A program made the position numbers and the translations under genes. A DNA stretch of 64,000 bases from Agelaius tricolor (taxonomy: Eukaryota; Chordata; Aves; Passeriformes; Icteridae): NCBI GenBank assembly GCA_023055355.1, contig JALJCS010000001.1:52457381-52521380 (forward strand). The letters run 5' to 3'. Under the pieces are notes generated by a model, which was not told the DNA's origin, made no database searches, and saw nothing but the letters and a program-made list of their open reading frames with translations. Positions 1 through 11,040 of this stretch are shown here, one piece after another; position 1 is the stretch's first letter; every line of letters begins with the position of its first letter.

Positions 1-607
1 TGCAGAGGTACCACATTATGTGCTTCCATCCTACATCCCATAATTTTTCCAAGCAACCTTTCCCTAGCAAAAGAAAAAAGGTAGAAAAGCACCTACAAGT
101 GGCATACTTTTTTTGGAGGGGAGACAAAATGAAGCAAGTTTTTAACAACGGGAATATGTGATCCATAATTAGAACAATTAAGAATTATATATCTTGGTAT
201 AAAATGACAGAGCTGCAGAAATCTCAGAGATTCCTTGTCAATTTATTCAGTCAGGTTCAAACAACTAAATGAAAACAAGAACTGACAGCAATATTTTAGA
301 AGGCTTGATATAAATAAAATTGAAGGACTGAGTATGCTAGTGCCTCAGTCGACAGTGCTTGTCTGGCACATACACAGATGAATAGATTTTTTTAAAAATC
401 CAAACAAACTGTGTTGTTAAGGTCTTGTTACTTCACAGCTTTTTCATAATGACCCTGAACAGCCTTCCAAGGGTAACAGCTGGATTTAGATTTGATTGTA
501 TAAACAAAATCCACTAAGGCTAGAGTTGAGAGAAAAATCAATTGCAAAGCAATTAAAATTGTAAAGATGTTCTGGATATGTACAGGGATAAAACCAAGAA
601 CTCAAAG
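1..607. other. Anonymous AT-rich sequence
   Basis: I see no gene, RNA or mobile element in this stretch up to the GGAA array. Stop codons are frequent in all frames and there is no recognisable repeat. Confidence 0.6.
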
Positions 608-696
608 AGGAAGGAAGGGAGGAAGGAAGGAAGGAAGGAAGGAAGGAAGGAAGGAAGGAAGGAAGGAAGGAAGGAAGGAAGGAAGGAAGGAAGGAA
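608..696 (+). repeat. (GGAA)n tetranucleotide microsatellite
   Basis: About 89 bases of GGAA units, with one impurity near the left end (around 617-621) and an uninterrupted run from there to 696. It is a pure purine tract on the plus strand. GGAA is also the core of ETS-family transcription-factor sites, so a long array is a dense set of potential ETS sites. Whether it is used that way in this genome is unknown, and length polymorphism between individuals is expected. Confidence 0.95.
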
Positions 697-1729
697 ACTA
701 GAAGATTCTAGACTGAAAGTAAGCTTTGTCTAATTTTCTAAAAAATCTCTGGCTCCTATGATAGGCCCCGACTATGCTGAGATATCTCTCATGCTATTCA
801 AATGCTCCACAATAGTTCAAATTTGTGCAAGATGAGGGTTTTAGTTGCATTTTCAGATAGTCTATTCTCATGTTCTAAAATATTTGCATTTTGCCAATTA
901 CTATTTGATGCTCACATCATAGTGGTCTATGCTACAAAACATTGATTTGAGCTGACAAGAAATACTATGAAGTGGTAGAGGCAGAGAAAATAAAAACAAT
1001 CTGCTAATAGAAAATATGTGTTTTTCATAGATAATGTTAATTATCTGTTAATTATCTTCAGCTTTGTTTGTTGCACAGATTTGCCAATCACACTATAAGC
1101 CAAAGTTCAAATTCATCACACAATAGGACCATGTACTTATTACTTTATAATTGACAGTACAGAATTATCAGGTGTTAGAAAGAAGAATCACACAGGCTAA
1201 GAGGTGAAGCATGTAGAAGGAAGAACTTTAATTTAGGCCAGAAATGTGCATTCATTTTCTAGTTATGTCCTGTGTAATATTTCAATTATTGAAAAGAAAA
1301 CAGTCAACACTTAGATCAACCTTTCAAGTGAAATGAGACATAAAATAAAATATTGCCTTTTCTGCACCTTACATGTAATTTCAGCTTCATGTTTACATTA
1401 TTTTTTCCTAACTCTCATTTAGAAGCTGGAAATCTGCAAAATTACATGGAAAATCGGACCTGGTGCTTGTTTTGCACAAAGACCAGAAGGGTTTTCATAT
1501 GTATGAGGTGTAACAGGAGGTCCCTGAGAGTCTCAGTTCCCTGCTGCATGCACACACGTTTTGTGTTCACTTGGCAGAGATGAAAGGGCCAGGATAATCA
1601 GAGGTTCTCTCCTGTAGCTGACTGAGACAAAGCAGACACTTCTAGCCCTTTCCACAGAATTTTATTATCTTGTTAACAAGTAGGTGAGATGTTAAGAATC
1701 ACCAACATCTTTGTCTGAAGTACAAGAGA
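697..1729. other. Anonymous AT-rich sequence
   Basis: No supported gene. A short duplicated motif (GTTAATTATCT twice) lies near 1036-1056. A stretch at 1423-1507 is bounded by exon-like acceptor and donor sequences, but nothing else supports an exon. Confidence 0.55.
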
Positions 1730-1795
1730 CATCAGAAATGCATTCAAGATCCTTGTAAAGCCCCACCTAGAATATGTCATGTTTTGGCCACTGAC
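1730..1795 (+). mobile_element. Possible ancient CR1-type LINE reverse-transcriptase relic
   Basis: Reading from 1749, the plus strand encodes ILVKPHLEYVMFWP. This resembles the segment LVRPHLEYC-x-FW near the end of the reverse-transcriptase domain in CR1-like non-LTR retrotransposons, with about two codons missing. Similarity cannot be followed far on either side, so this would be a very old, short remnant. The match is short and could be chance. A translated search against CR1/L2/L3 consensus sequences would settle it. Confidence 0.4.
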
Positions 1796-2589
1796 ACATA
1801 CAGAAACCAGTCAGATATCAACATTACATGGACTGTCTGATGGCTCAGGCTCATTTGAATATTCCCAGTCTGTTTCAGATGCCTCCACCGTGAATGGGCA
1901 AATTGTCCATTCCAGTGCTCACTACCTTAACAAGAAACAAAATTAAAAATTTTGTATATAACAAGAGGATTCTTTACTGCATAACATCATCCGGCAATGG
2001 AGGGCAATACTGCTGTTCCATGTACATGTTACAAGGCTGAAAATGTTTTCTCCAAGTACAGAACAACAAACAGTCCAACTGCACCAGCTGGTTACATAGG
2101 GCATCATTCAACTCCTACTATTGTAAGGACTGTTGTGAGATTATAAGATTAGCAAATCACCACATGAATTAAATCTCTTATTTCAATAGATGGAAATTTG
2201 TTTCTCTTTACTGGCTTTACAAATTATGACAAGGTATTCTGAAGCATAAACATGTGGCTAACTGTAATTATTCTAAGTTTTTTCTTTCCCTTTCTGGTTG
2301 TTTACATCTTTTTCCAGTCTTCCTGTGCTCTAGAGTTCTTAACAATAACCATCAGGCTCAAATCTGAAGACTTCTTCAACCAATTCTCCTCCATGAGACC
2401 TAGACAGTTAAAATAATTTCAAAAAATATCTAACCGACTGAAATAGTCTCAAATAATCTCACATTTTTATTCCTGTATCGGAGATTTTATTTCTAGCATT
2501 ACAGGGGGGGTTTTGTTTCTTTCTCACTCATATTAAACATATTACTGTCTTTGACTAGAGAAAACTATTTTTTCACATCATGTTTTGGG
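1796..2589. other. Anonymous sequence, no gene seen
   Basis: AT-rich single-copy-looking sequence. Possible continuation of the LINE relic to the left could not be traced. A short G run (seven G) is present near 2503-2510. Confidence 0.5.
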
Positions 2590-2674
2590 AAACAAAAAAA
2601 TCCCCCACAAACAAACAAAAAAACACCCTCAGAAACCAACCAAACAAAAAAACCCAAATAACCAAAACAAAAAT
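2590..2674 (+). repeat. A/C-rich low-complexity tract
   Basis: Irregular AAAC/AAACC-type units with runs of A and C. The open frame through it (2585-2833) is Lys/Asn/Pro-rich low-complexity sequence and is not a gene. Confidence 0.85.
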
Positions 2675-5600
2675 CCTATTGGAAAATACAGTGATTATCA
2701 ATTAAATAAACTCATAATGTTTATGGAAGCATTTGTGCATTTCTGGAGCATTTTTCACCATGATAGTTGCCAGCACACAACGTTATGTTTTGCATTATTT
2801 CTCCACAATTACCACTCCATTCCAGGACAATGATATCTAAATACCTGATGTCTGCTACTATTCTGAACACAATTTTAATGTGATTGTCTCCTTTTATGAT
2901 GGTGGTGTATCAGAAACACATCTCGGGGTTTAATTTATTTTTCCAAATAAATTTGTTGTTTGGGGAAGGTATATATGTTGGTTTTCTTCTCTCCAACAGA
3001 CCTGAGTAGCAAGACAAAGAGCCTACAGGAAGCAGGTACTCCAAGGAGACATGCTTCCTTCCACACATTCTCCTTTCAGAGCTGTAAAGGCTGTGCTCTG
3101 GTTTTGTTACCTGGAATGAAAAATTATAACCAAAAAATATATTACAACATGCAGAAGAAGACGTGGCTTTGCAACTTTTGTTGAAGAAATGAAACCCAGA
3201 GCAATTCCACAGCCTCGCAGCCAGGAATGAGATCTAGGTTTATTTTTGTATTTCTTGTTTTCTTTGACTTGAAATTGAGTCATCTTAACTGAGATTTGTA
3301 CTTTCTATGCTCCTCATGAGGTTTTGTTGCTGGATTCAATAAATCAGAACTGTCACAAAGGAGTTTGAGCATTACTGCCATACACAACTGCATTTATGGT
3401 ATTTTATCACAGCTGGCAGTCAATCAATGGTTCTTATCAAACATTTTGGTCATTACATTGAAAGATTAAAGTGAGAGAATGTATTTTCTAATCCATTTGT
3501 ATGCTTAAATTTCTTTACTCCAGGGTATCAAATAAAATTAAAGTGGATATAAAACAGATGTCTTTTGTATGAAATGATCTGTGTGACAAGCAAACTGGTC
3601 TGTAGAATCATGGTACTGATTACTCCCTTTCATTATTGCATACTCCTTTGTGCATTTTATGAACTGAATTCCCAGCTGGAGAAACAATATTGATTTTTAA
3701 AAATTGTGATTCAGGATGCTAACAGCAATCTGTTAGCTACAGAATTTATGTGAAGAAGTCTAAAAAGACCTGTGTTAAGACATTGTTACAGAGCTCAAAG
3801 ATCATTAAATCAGAGGTCCCAAAATAAAAAATAAGATCTGAACAAGAAAAACTGAAGACTTTCTTGCCATCTAAGCACTGCAAGGCCAATCAATCCATCA
3901 TTCTGCCGAAGGCAGGTTTACCCAAGTACAGTGATATTGAGAAGCATTTTTAAGCTTCTCTTCAAAGACCCTCAGTGCAAGACACGCTACAGTGTCCTCT
4001 CATGAGCTGTACTTGTGCTTCAGTCACTAGCATCACATAATTAGCTCTACACCTTGGATCAATTTCCTTTTCTTTAGTGTGATTAAGATACCTTAGAAAA
4101 CCAAGCACTTTTCATCCATCTAAAGACTGTTATCTGATCATCTTTATTTAATTTCCTCTTCCTTCTGCTTAAGTGTCAATTAGTTCATTCTCCATGGGTT
4201 ATTTCAATTACTTAAAGCAGCAATCACTTTGAACAAACTGAACTTCTACATCTCCAGAAGAAAATTAAGGATTCTAAAAGGCTGTCTTTTTATTTGTATA
4301 GTAATCCTATGTAGTTGCCCTAGAGCAAACTGACAGCAGCCCACAAGCACCTGCTGACAGATCACAATTCTGTTCTGTATGTCACAAACTTAATGAAAAA
4401 ACCCACATTAATCCTTTGAGAAAGATATGCAGTATACTCTGGCCCCTTTGGAGCTAACACTTCAGTAAATGTCCAAATCTATCAACCAAGTCCTTCAAAT
4501 CTGTAAAAAAGTTTCCAGATGGAAATTCTCTTTACAGTTTCCAAAGCTATTCATTATTGGTTTGGATCTCATGGGGCCTCTATGGCATCAGTACATCTCA
4601 GCTGCAGTTACAAGCATCCAAAAACAATGATAAAAATAATATTTTCCCCTCCTGAAATACTTCAGGTGACTTAAAGGGTATCACATCACTGAAGATTAGC
4701 TCCACAATTCAGAAAGTATTGTATTGAGTAATTAAATGTTATAACTAAATCAGCTCCAGTGTTTTTGAAATTAAAGGAAACTGATGAATATAAGAAAGGC
4801 ACATATCTCTTTCCATTTCTTTGTGTTAAAAATCCTGCATTGCAGTTATCCCTTTGGTTTCAGACCCTGTGAGTCTACAGTGTGGTGTTGAAATTCCCTT
4901 CAAAAGTCAACAAACTGCAATTTATATTCTCAAGAAATGTGAGCCTTTATCTGAATAGATAAATGAATCCCTGCTATTGCCATCTGCGATAAAATGAGAT
5001 GGATACATAAAATCTTCTGGATGCATTTTATTGGCTTACAGTTTTTCTTCTAAATGTATCAGACATTTTTTTTTTCCAGTCTGAGATATCTTTCAGTTAA
5101 GAGTACTTGAACTAAAAACATTAGGAGAAAATTAGTCATAATACAAATTTTACCTAGTAAACAGAATAGCTTTCAGGCTACAGCCCTAGGACATTCAGAT
5201 AAGAATCCAAACCCACAATTCATCATTTATTTAATTAGTTTCAAATGTTATGGAACTGCTGCAAAACTTTTTTGTTCTACAAACACATTAAGAAGATGAG
5301 ATTGCTGGCCAATAAATACTGATAGCTTTTCTCTAGCTGTTTCAGTAAGGTTTGCTGAAACCATGTGGTGGCTGCTTTCAGCTGAGGACTCTGGCAGACT
5401 CAAGAAGGAAGTCTGGGGTTTGGTTTTGCCCTTTTTTTAATCTCAAAAATGTTCTGGTTCTAAAGGAAGTCAATCTCCAGAATAGTTGCTTGAAGTATGC
5501 AGAAGTTTTCAGGAACATTATGTTAGCTCTGGTTCTTTTCAGGTCTTTAAAGAAAAAAATGAAAATTGTTGTAGAAAGCTGTCCCCACTACAGCAAGACT

Positions 5601-6765
5601 GAACTTCATTTCAGGCAAGCATTCAGGATCAATATCATCAAAATATTCTAAACCAAATACTCTGATCTGAAGTCCAGATATATTTTGGGTATACAGGTTT
5701 CATTATATTGCACCGAGATATAAGATTACTTAACATTATTTTGTGGAAGACTAGAACTCCACCTTATTTTTACCATTTTCCTGAGTGAAAGCCAAACAGA
5801 GCATTTCCACCAGGCAGATTGTGAATCAGAATAAATTATACTCCCTGAAACAATACATTTTCATCCTGGTGAAATTAACTCAGAGCGTTCCAAAGGTCCT
5901 TTATTTTGGTAGCAGCTATCAATTTACCTTAATTAAGACAATCTATCCAGACTGATTATCAGTCCTATATATGTGGAAATCATTCCTAGTAATCAGTATA
6001 TAAATAGATAGTCTTTCTTTTTTCTATTTTTTTTTTGAATTAACAAAATAGTTTGATAGATTTTCAACATTTCTGCAAATCCTTTTGGTACCAATTTTTG
6101 TTAAAATCTTGCATTTCTAATAGAGTTTTATGCTGTCTCTAATCACCTATTGGATTTTTGTCTTCCCCATAATTAATCCTTGAAGAAGGATAAAATTTTT
6201 TCCACTGACTTCATTTTAAAAACACTTTTTCAAATATGCCTAATTGTATTTAAGTCAGCTTGAACCTTATCAGTGAGTTTTAAAATTGTATGCAGTTATA
6301 CACATGAAATTTTCAGTGACTTTTCCAATTTATGAATCAAAACAGGGTTGGGGGATTTTTTTATTTATTTCAGTATTTAAGCCAGTGGGATATGTAACTA
6401 AGAGCAGACTTTATTGAGCTATGTTTTTTTATTTCCAGAATCTTGTCCAACAACCATCTTAATTTCCTGAATATGATGAAATTTGTAATTTTTACTGCAT
6501 TCACAGTGAAGACCATTCACACTTGCTTGCATCATACCCACAGATTCATTGAACTGTCACACTTTAATCAAAGTTGTTTATGAAGATTCCTGTATAAATT
6601 AAAATCACTAAAGCCCTTTGAAGTCTTGCTAATTCTTTTTATTAAGGTGCATCACACTTCTGGTCCAGCGCTAAGATTTCTGCAGCTGCGACTGGTCAGG
6701 TTTCATGAAAGCCTCTGGTCTTCCTGAGGTTTCTGAAAGGTGCTCTTGGGAAGCAGTTGAATCCT
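2675..6765. other. Anonymous AT-rich sequence (about 4 kb)
   Basis: Stops are dense in all six frames and the longest open frame is 99 codons (5352-5651), with no domain or motif I recognise. I see no CR1 signature, terminal repeats or RNA-like structure. Confidence 0.55.
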
Positions 6766-6797
6766 CCTCTCTAACCTGTACACCTCTCTAACCTGTA
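6766..6797 (+). repeat. 15-bp direct repeat, period 17
   Basis: CCTCTCTAACCTGTA occurs at 6766-6780 and again at 6783-6797, separated by two bases. It is a small local duplication, probably replication slippage. Confidence 0.85.
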
Positions 6798-6887
6798 ATG
6801 GATAAGGGAATTAAATAAAATTGGAAAAGTGACATTAGCTGACAATGTTGTGGTAGTTGGGTTAGGTTTGGGGGTTTGTTCTGTTTC

Positions 6888-6903
6888 TTTTTTTTTTTTT
6901 TTT
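6888..6903 (+). repeat. Poly-T run (16 T)
   Basis: A homopolymer run preceded by a G/T-rich stretch (about 6850-6887). On the minus strand it would be a poly-A run, but there is no recognisable retrocopy next to it. Confidence 0.85.
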
Positions 6904-8693
6904 ATAACTTGAAAGTAATTGAAGACTTACTCCTCTATAAATGATCATCAGATCTTCTTCTGTTTCAGTTAGAAAGATTTTTTATTCTTCTCTGGAAACT
7001 TCGCAGTCAGATCACTAGTGATGTCAGTGAACTAACAGGAACAAAATGGAGAAAAAGTTTTCATAATGCAAGTCCCAAAGAACTTGCCAATATACACCCA
7101 CATGAAGTATCTTGATGTTAATTTACTGCAATAGTTAACCAAGTTGGTAGTATTTAATAAACAGATGAAATGGTAGAAGCATATTGAGCTTTTTTCCTGC
7201 TTCAGAAGAAAGCTGAAGACCTGGGACATCTTTCATTCATGTTCATGTGTTGGAAGTAGAGATTGAGAGCAGTGTGAAATACCATCCTGGTATTGGTAGA
7301 GGATGAGGCAAATCAAAGAGACCGTCAGTAGAAAATAGCCATTGACCTAAATATCAGGCCTCAGGTAACTCATCAATCATCGCTCTACAAAAAATTGGAA
7401 GGCTGGAGAGAAGTATGGGAGTGCAGGAAAATTCAAAGCAGAAACAGCATGGCTTGAATCTGTAGAGCAGATACCCAGATTGCTTGGGATTGCCAGGAGC
7501 TTACAGACTAGTTTGCTGTTGTATGTCTTGGAGGAAGCAGGGTCTAAGGGAAAGAGCAAGTGAATGATTTACACTGATGTTAGAGTGGCAGGGTGTTGTA
7601 AAGATAAAAAAAGTTATATCAGAACTGGAAGAAGATAGGGCTCAATATGAAACACCAGAACTCTGTGTCATGCAGTACCTTCTGCTGCCAATTTTTTGTA
7701 CTGTATTTGTCTTCTGTCATGTTGACACCGTGAAGGAGTTTTTTCATACTTCACCTGACAGTTATTTAAAGCCAGTGCCTGTGTCACACTATGTCCTGAA
7801 GGAGACACAGCAGGCAAGGAGAAGCTGAATCAATACTGCCATAGCTGTCTGCCCAGTTTGTCCCAGTTGTACTCTCAGACAAAAGTCCACACATATGAAA
7901 TGTTCATCAAAAGGAGAAGCATTTTGTCTCTGTCATGTTTGAAATGTGTTTTAACACACTGAAAATACCAATTTTTTTTTTTAACCAAACGCTTTTGCTA
8001 CCTGGCATGCTAAACTGCATATTGCTGTCTAGTGCCACCAGCTAATTTACTAGGCATTAGCTGTGTTAGCTAGCTCAAAGCTCTCTACAGTAAATTAAAC
8101 TGGGCAGTCAGTAAATGTAGCATAAGTGATGTTATGCTGCATTTTTTTATCATATTTTTATCCTTATCAGTCCACAACCAAGTGTGTTATCCTTTTCTAA
8201 ATCATTTCTGATTTGAGTATTAAACCAGAGTTAAAAATGATGGTAGAAAAATTTGCTCTGACAAGCTTTCCAGCCTGTTTTTAAACACTGAAAAGTCACT
8301 ATTGCTTCCTGTGTACTAGAAAGATGTCCAGGAACAGTGATGCAGTTGAAAGTGAACACAGAGCAGCAGTTACATGGCAATCATTCGTCACAGCCTGAAG
8401 AATACCAAAGGCTCAACTAATGGGTTGATGAACCTCTGCTTTTCACACTAACTCCAAACTATGAAACAGGGCATGAATGAGTAATCAGTGGAAATTGGTT
8501 GACCTTTGAGATAGCTCAAGCCTATTCAGACATTAAGTTTTGCATTCCAATTCATTTTTAGACTGAAAGCTTATATTTGCTTGATTCAGCCTTCACCTTG
8601 TCTTCTGCATACATCTCCTAGGAGCTAAGTAGTGTCAATTTTCCCTCTCTTTTTCTGCTGGTGTGATCTCGTATGACGAGTCTTAGCTAAGTC

Positions 8694-8698
<5 letters not shown>
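6904..8698. other. Anonymous AT-rich sequence
   Basis: Contains short unremarkable open frames (for example 7577-7828 plus and 7377-7559 minus) without known motifs. No repeat family recognised. Confidence 0.55.

Positions 8699-8725
<27 letters not shown>
8699..8725 (+). repeat. (AG)n dinucleotide microsatellite
   Basis: About 13 AG units, followed by GGGAGAC. Confidence 0.95.
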
Positions 8726-8729
<4 letters not shown>

Positions 8730-10574
8730 CGTGTCAGCCTCCTGCTAGAAAAATTTCATGATGGAAAATAAAACCTTTAATAAATGTTTTCTTCCTTCAA
8801 AACAGGGAAACATTAAATTTTGCCCTAATTTTAATTCCTTCGGGAAGAATACAAATAAAAAGCAAATTAAAAAGAAATAAAGTGATATATACATAAAGGA
8901 AAAAGAATTTATCAATGGCTTGCAGTAAGTTTTAAGGAAAGGACAATACTATGTAATAGCACGATACTCTGCAACTCAGTCTTGTAATGTAAATCATATT
9001 GGTTTTGATCTCTGTGACACAGAAACAACTGTCAGACCAGTCAGATTTACATCTAAAAGCAAGAAGGGCTACCTACTAGAGCAAAGAGCTGGAAAAATAT
9101 CTTACTTCTCCCTGAAAATACGAAAGATGCTACTTTGCCTTGAAACACAGTTTCTTTATTTGAAATTAATAATTTATCATTGTCTTTCTATAATTCTTCA
9201 TAACACTTTGTAGTGACCTCCACTGCTTTGAACTTCAACCAATCCCATGTAAAATTACACACATTTCAGCTTGTTAATGAACATACTCTTTGAGACCACA
9301 AGCAGGAATATAGCTCTAAAAATCAATGTCTGCAAAATTTGGCAGCTTCTCAATTTATTATTTTATGGAATAATATCTCAGAACATCTGATTTCTTAATA
9401 ATTCCCTTTTTCCAAGAATAATAATTCATTTTACTTCCCTCAAAGGAATGAAACTCAAGTACAAAATTGTAGATGGGTGTGTGATCCACAGCCCATATAT
9501 TTAACCAAACTAGGAAGGAGAATGCAATTTGTATGGCACATCTATTTCCTATTAGTCATTTGCAAACATCAGCTTCAGTACACCTGCTCTTTTTGAGAGT
9601 GAAGTATGAAGTCAATGGGACTGCTTAGCTATATCAGTCTTTTCTGAATAAAAGTGCTATTAGGGTCCATTTCTCTTTTGTCATTGCTATTAAATTAATT
9701 AATTACTATCATTCACAAATAAAAATTTCAACAATCAATCTTGCAACAGGAAAAGAGTAAATATCTTTAGATGGAAGTGAAACTCACAAGTTAATGAGTC
9801 ATTTTAAAATGAGCTCCCATTCACATTGATTTTGTTTCTCACTGCCATAGAAATAGGTTCTGCCAAGATGTGTCTGTTTGGACCAGCTGTCTCATTGCAT
9901 ATAAAACACATGTTCCATTAAAAATCAGATTTTTGCTGATCCCATTCAAATACACATTTTGAAGTTGGTCCTAGAATTCTTGTCTTTCCGGTTGCTGTAA
10001 CAAAGGAGCAGATGCGAGACAGTGAGTTTATTTCTTCCCTATTTTCTACTGAAGAGATTATTTTGGTCAAAGAGCAAGATTCTTCTCTATAAATGTCAGA
10101 TCAGGGATCAGATCAGAAATTAGTAATTGACCTTGCACAAGGCCCTTGCAGAGACAGTAGTGCTGTATTGTTGCTGTGTCTGCTTTCTTTTGTTCTGAGT
10201 GTCCCAAAAGGTCTCACACCAAGGAACAGACCCTTACAGAAAAAAAAACAAAGGAGTAGCCAGACAAGAGAAAAATAGAGTAGAAGGAGATGAAGTGCAG
10301 TGATGGCCTGGAGACCACCTCCATATCAGACTAGTGCTATAAGATCAGATTTTTGTTTGGATGACAGTGGAAGTTGGTGATGATTCTGACCTATTGTATG
10401 TAAGTTAACACTTCAGGACATGAAACATTTAAATTCAAACAGAAACTTTCAGAGTTATCTGAAACTGTCGTTCTACAGTTCCAGATGCCTGGTGTTGAGA
10501 CAAAGCATCCTACTGTCCACAGGCTTAAATTGTATATAGATTATATATATGAGTAAATTACATTTATATTGTAG
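8726..10574. other. Anonymous AT-rich sequence left of the CR1
   Basis: No gene or repeat recognised. The 61-codon frame at 10093-10278 has no known motif. Confidence 0.55.
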
Positions 10575-11040
10575 TATCATATAATGGCTTGGGTTGGAAG
10601 GGACCTTAAACACCATCAAATCCACCCCTCTGCCACAGGGACACTTTTCCCTAGACCAGGTTGCACAGAGCCCCATCCAACCTGGCCTCCCACACTTCCA
10701 GGGATGGGGCACCCACAACTTCTCTGGGCAACCTGTTCCAGTGCCTAATCAACCTCATAGTCAAGAATTTCTTCCAGATACCTAATCTAAATCTACTCAT
10801 TTTCAGTGTAAAACTATTCCCTCTTGTCCCATTACTAGATGCCCTTGTAAAAAGTCCCTCTCCAGCGCTTTTGTAGCCTCTCTTTAAGGACTGGAAGGTT
10901 GTTCTAAGGTGTCCCCACAGCCTTCTCTTCTCCAGGCTGAACAACCCAAAGTCTCTCAGCCTGTGTCCCTGCATAGGAGAGGTGCTCCAGCCCTCTGAGC
11001 ATCTTTGTGGCTGGCCCTTCTCTGCACTCGATCCAACAGC
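10575..11040 (-). mobile_element. CR1 LINE fragment, 5'-truncated, antisense
   Basis: On the plus strand this starts with the reverse complement of the CR1 3' end (GGGTTGGAAGGGACC near 10590) and continues with the familiar CR1 blocks CCCCATCCAACCTGGCC, CTTCCAGGGATGGGGC and CTCTGGGCAACCTGTTCC, then CTTCTCTTCTCCAGGCTGAA and GGTGCTCCAGCCCTCTGA. The element therefore runs on the minus strand, with its 3' end at about 10575 and its truncation point at about 11040. Its minus-strand frame ending at 10651 encodes the C-terminal part of CR1 ORF2, with the hallmarks LFSLEKRRL, FRLGIWKKF and RHWNRLPREVV. The upstream end of that frame departs from the family where a few extra bases near 10963-10976 shift the reading frame. 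CR1 copies are typically 5'-truncated, as here. It is a fossil fragment with no promoter or complete ORF. Confidence 0.95.
10651..10962 (-). pseudogene. CR1 ORF2 C-terminal coding remnant
   Basis: This is the uninterrupted part of the CR1 ORF2 frame inside the fragment, read on the minus strand and ending at a stop near 10651. The residues GLFSLEKRRL at its start and HWNRLPREVVGAPSLEVW near its end are characteristic of the ORF2 tail beyond the reverse-transcriptase domain. The endonuclease and polymerase catalytic regions are absent, so it cannot make an active protein. The open frame may reflect modest age or chance. Confidence 0.85.

Noticed and set aside
1423..1507. Exon-like segment with a pyrimidine tract, AG acceptor and GT donor
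   Set aside because: One isolated 85-base candidate with two open frames, no recognisable protein and no neighbouring exon. Such patterns are common by chance.
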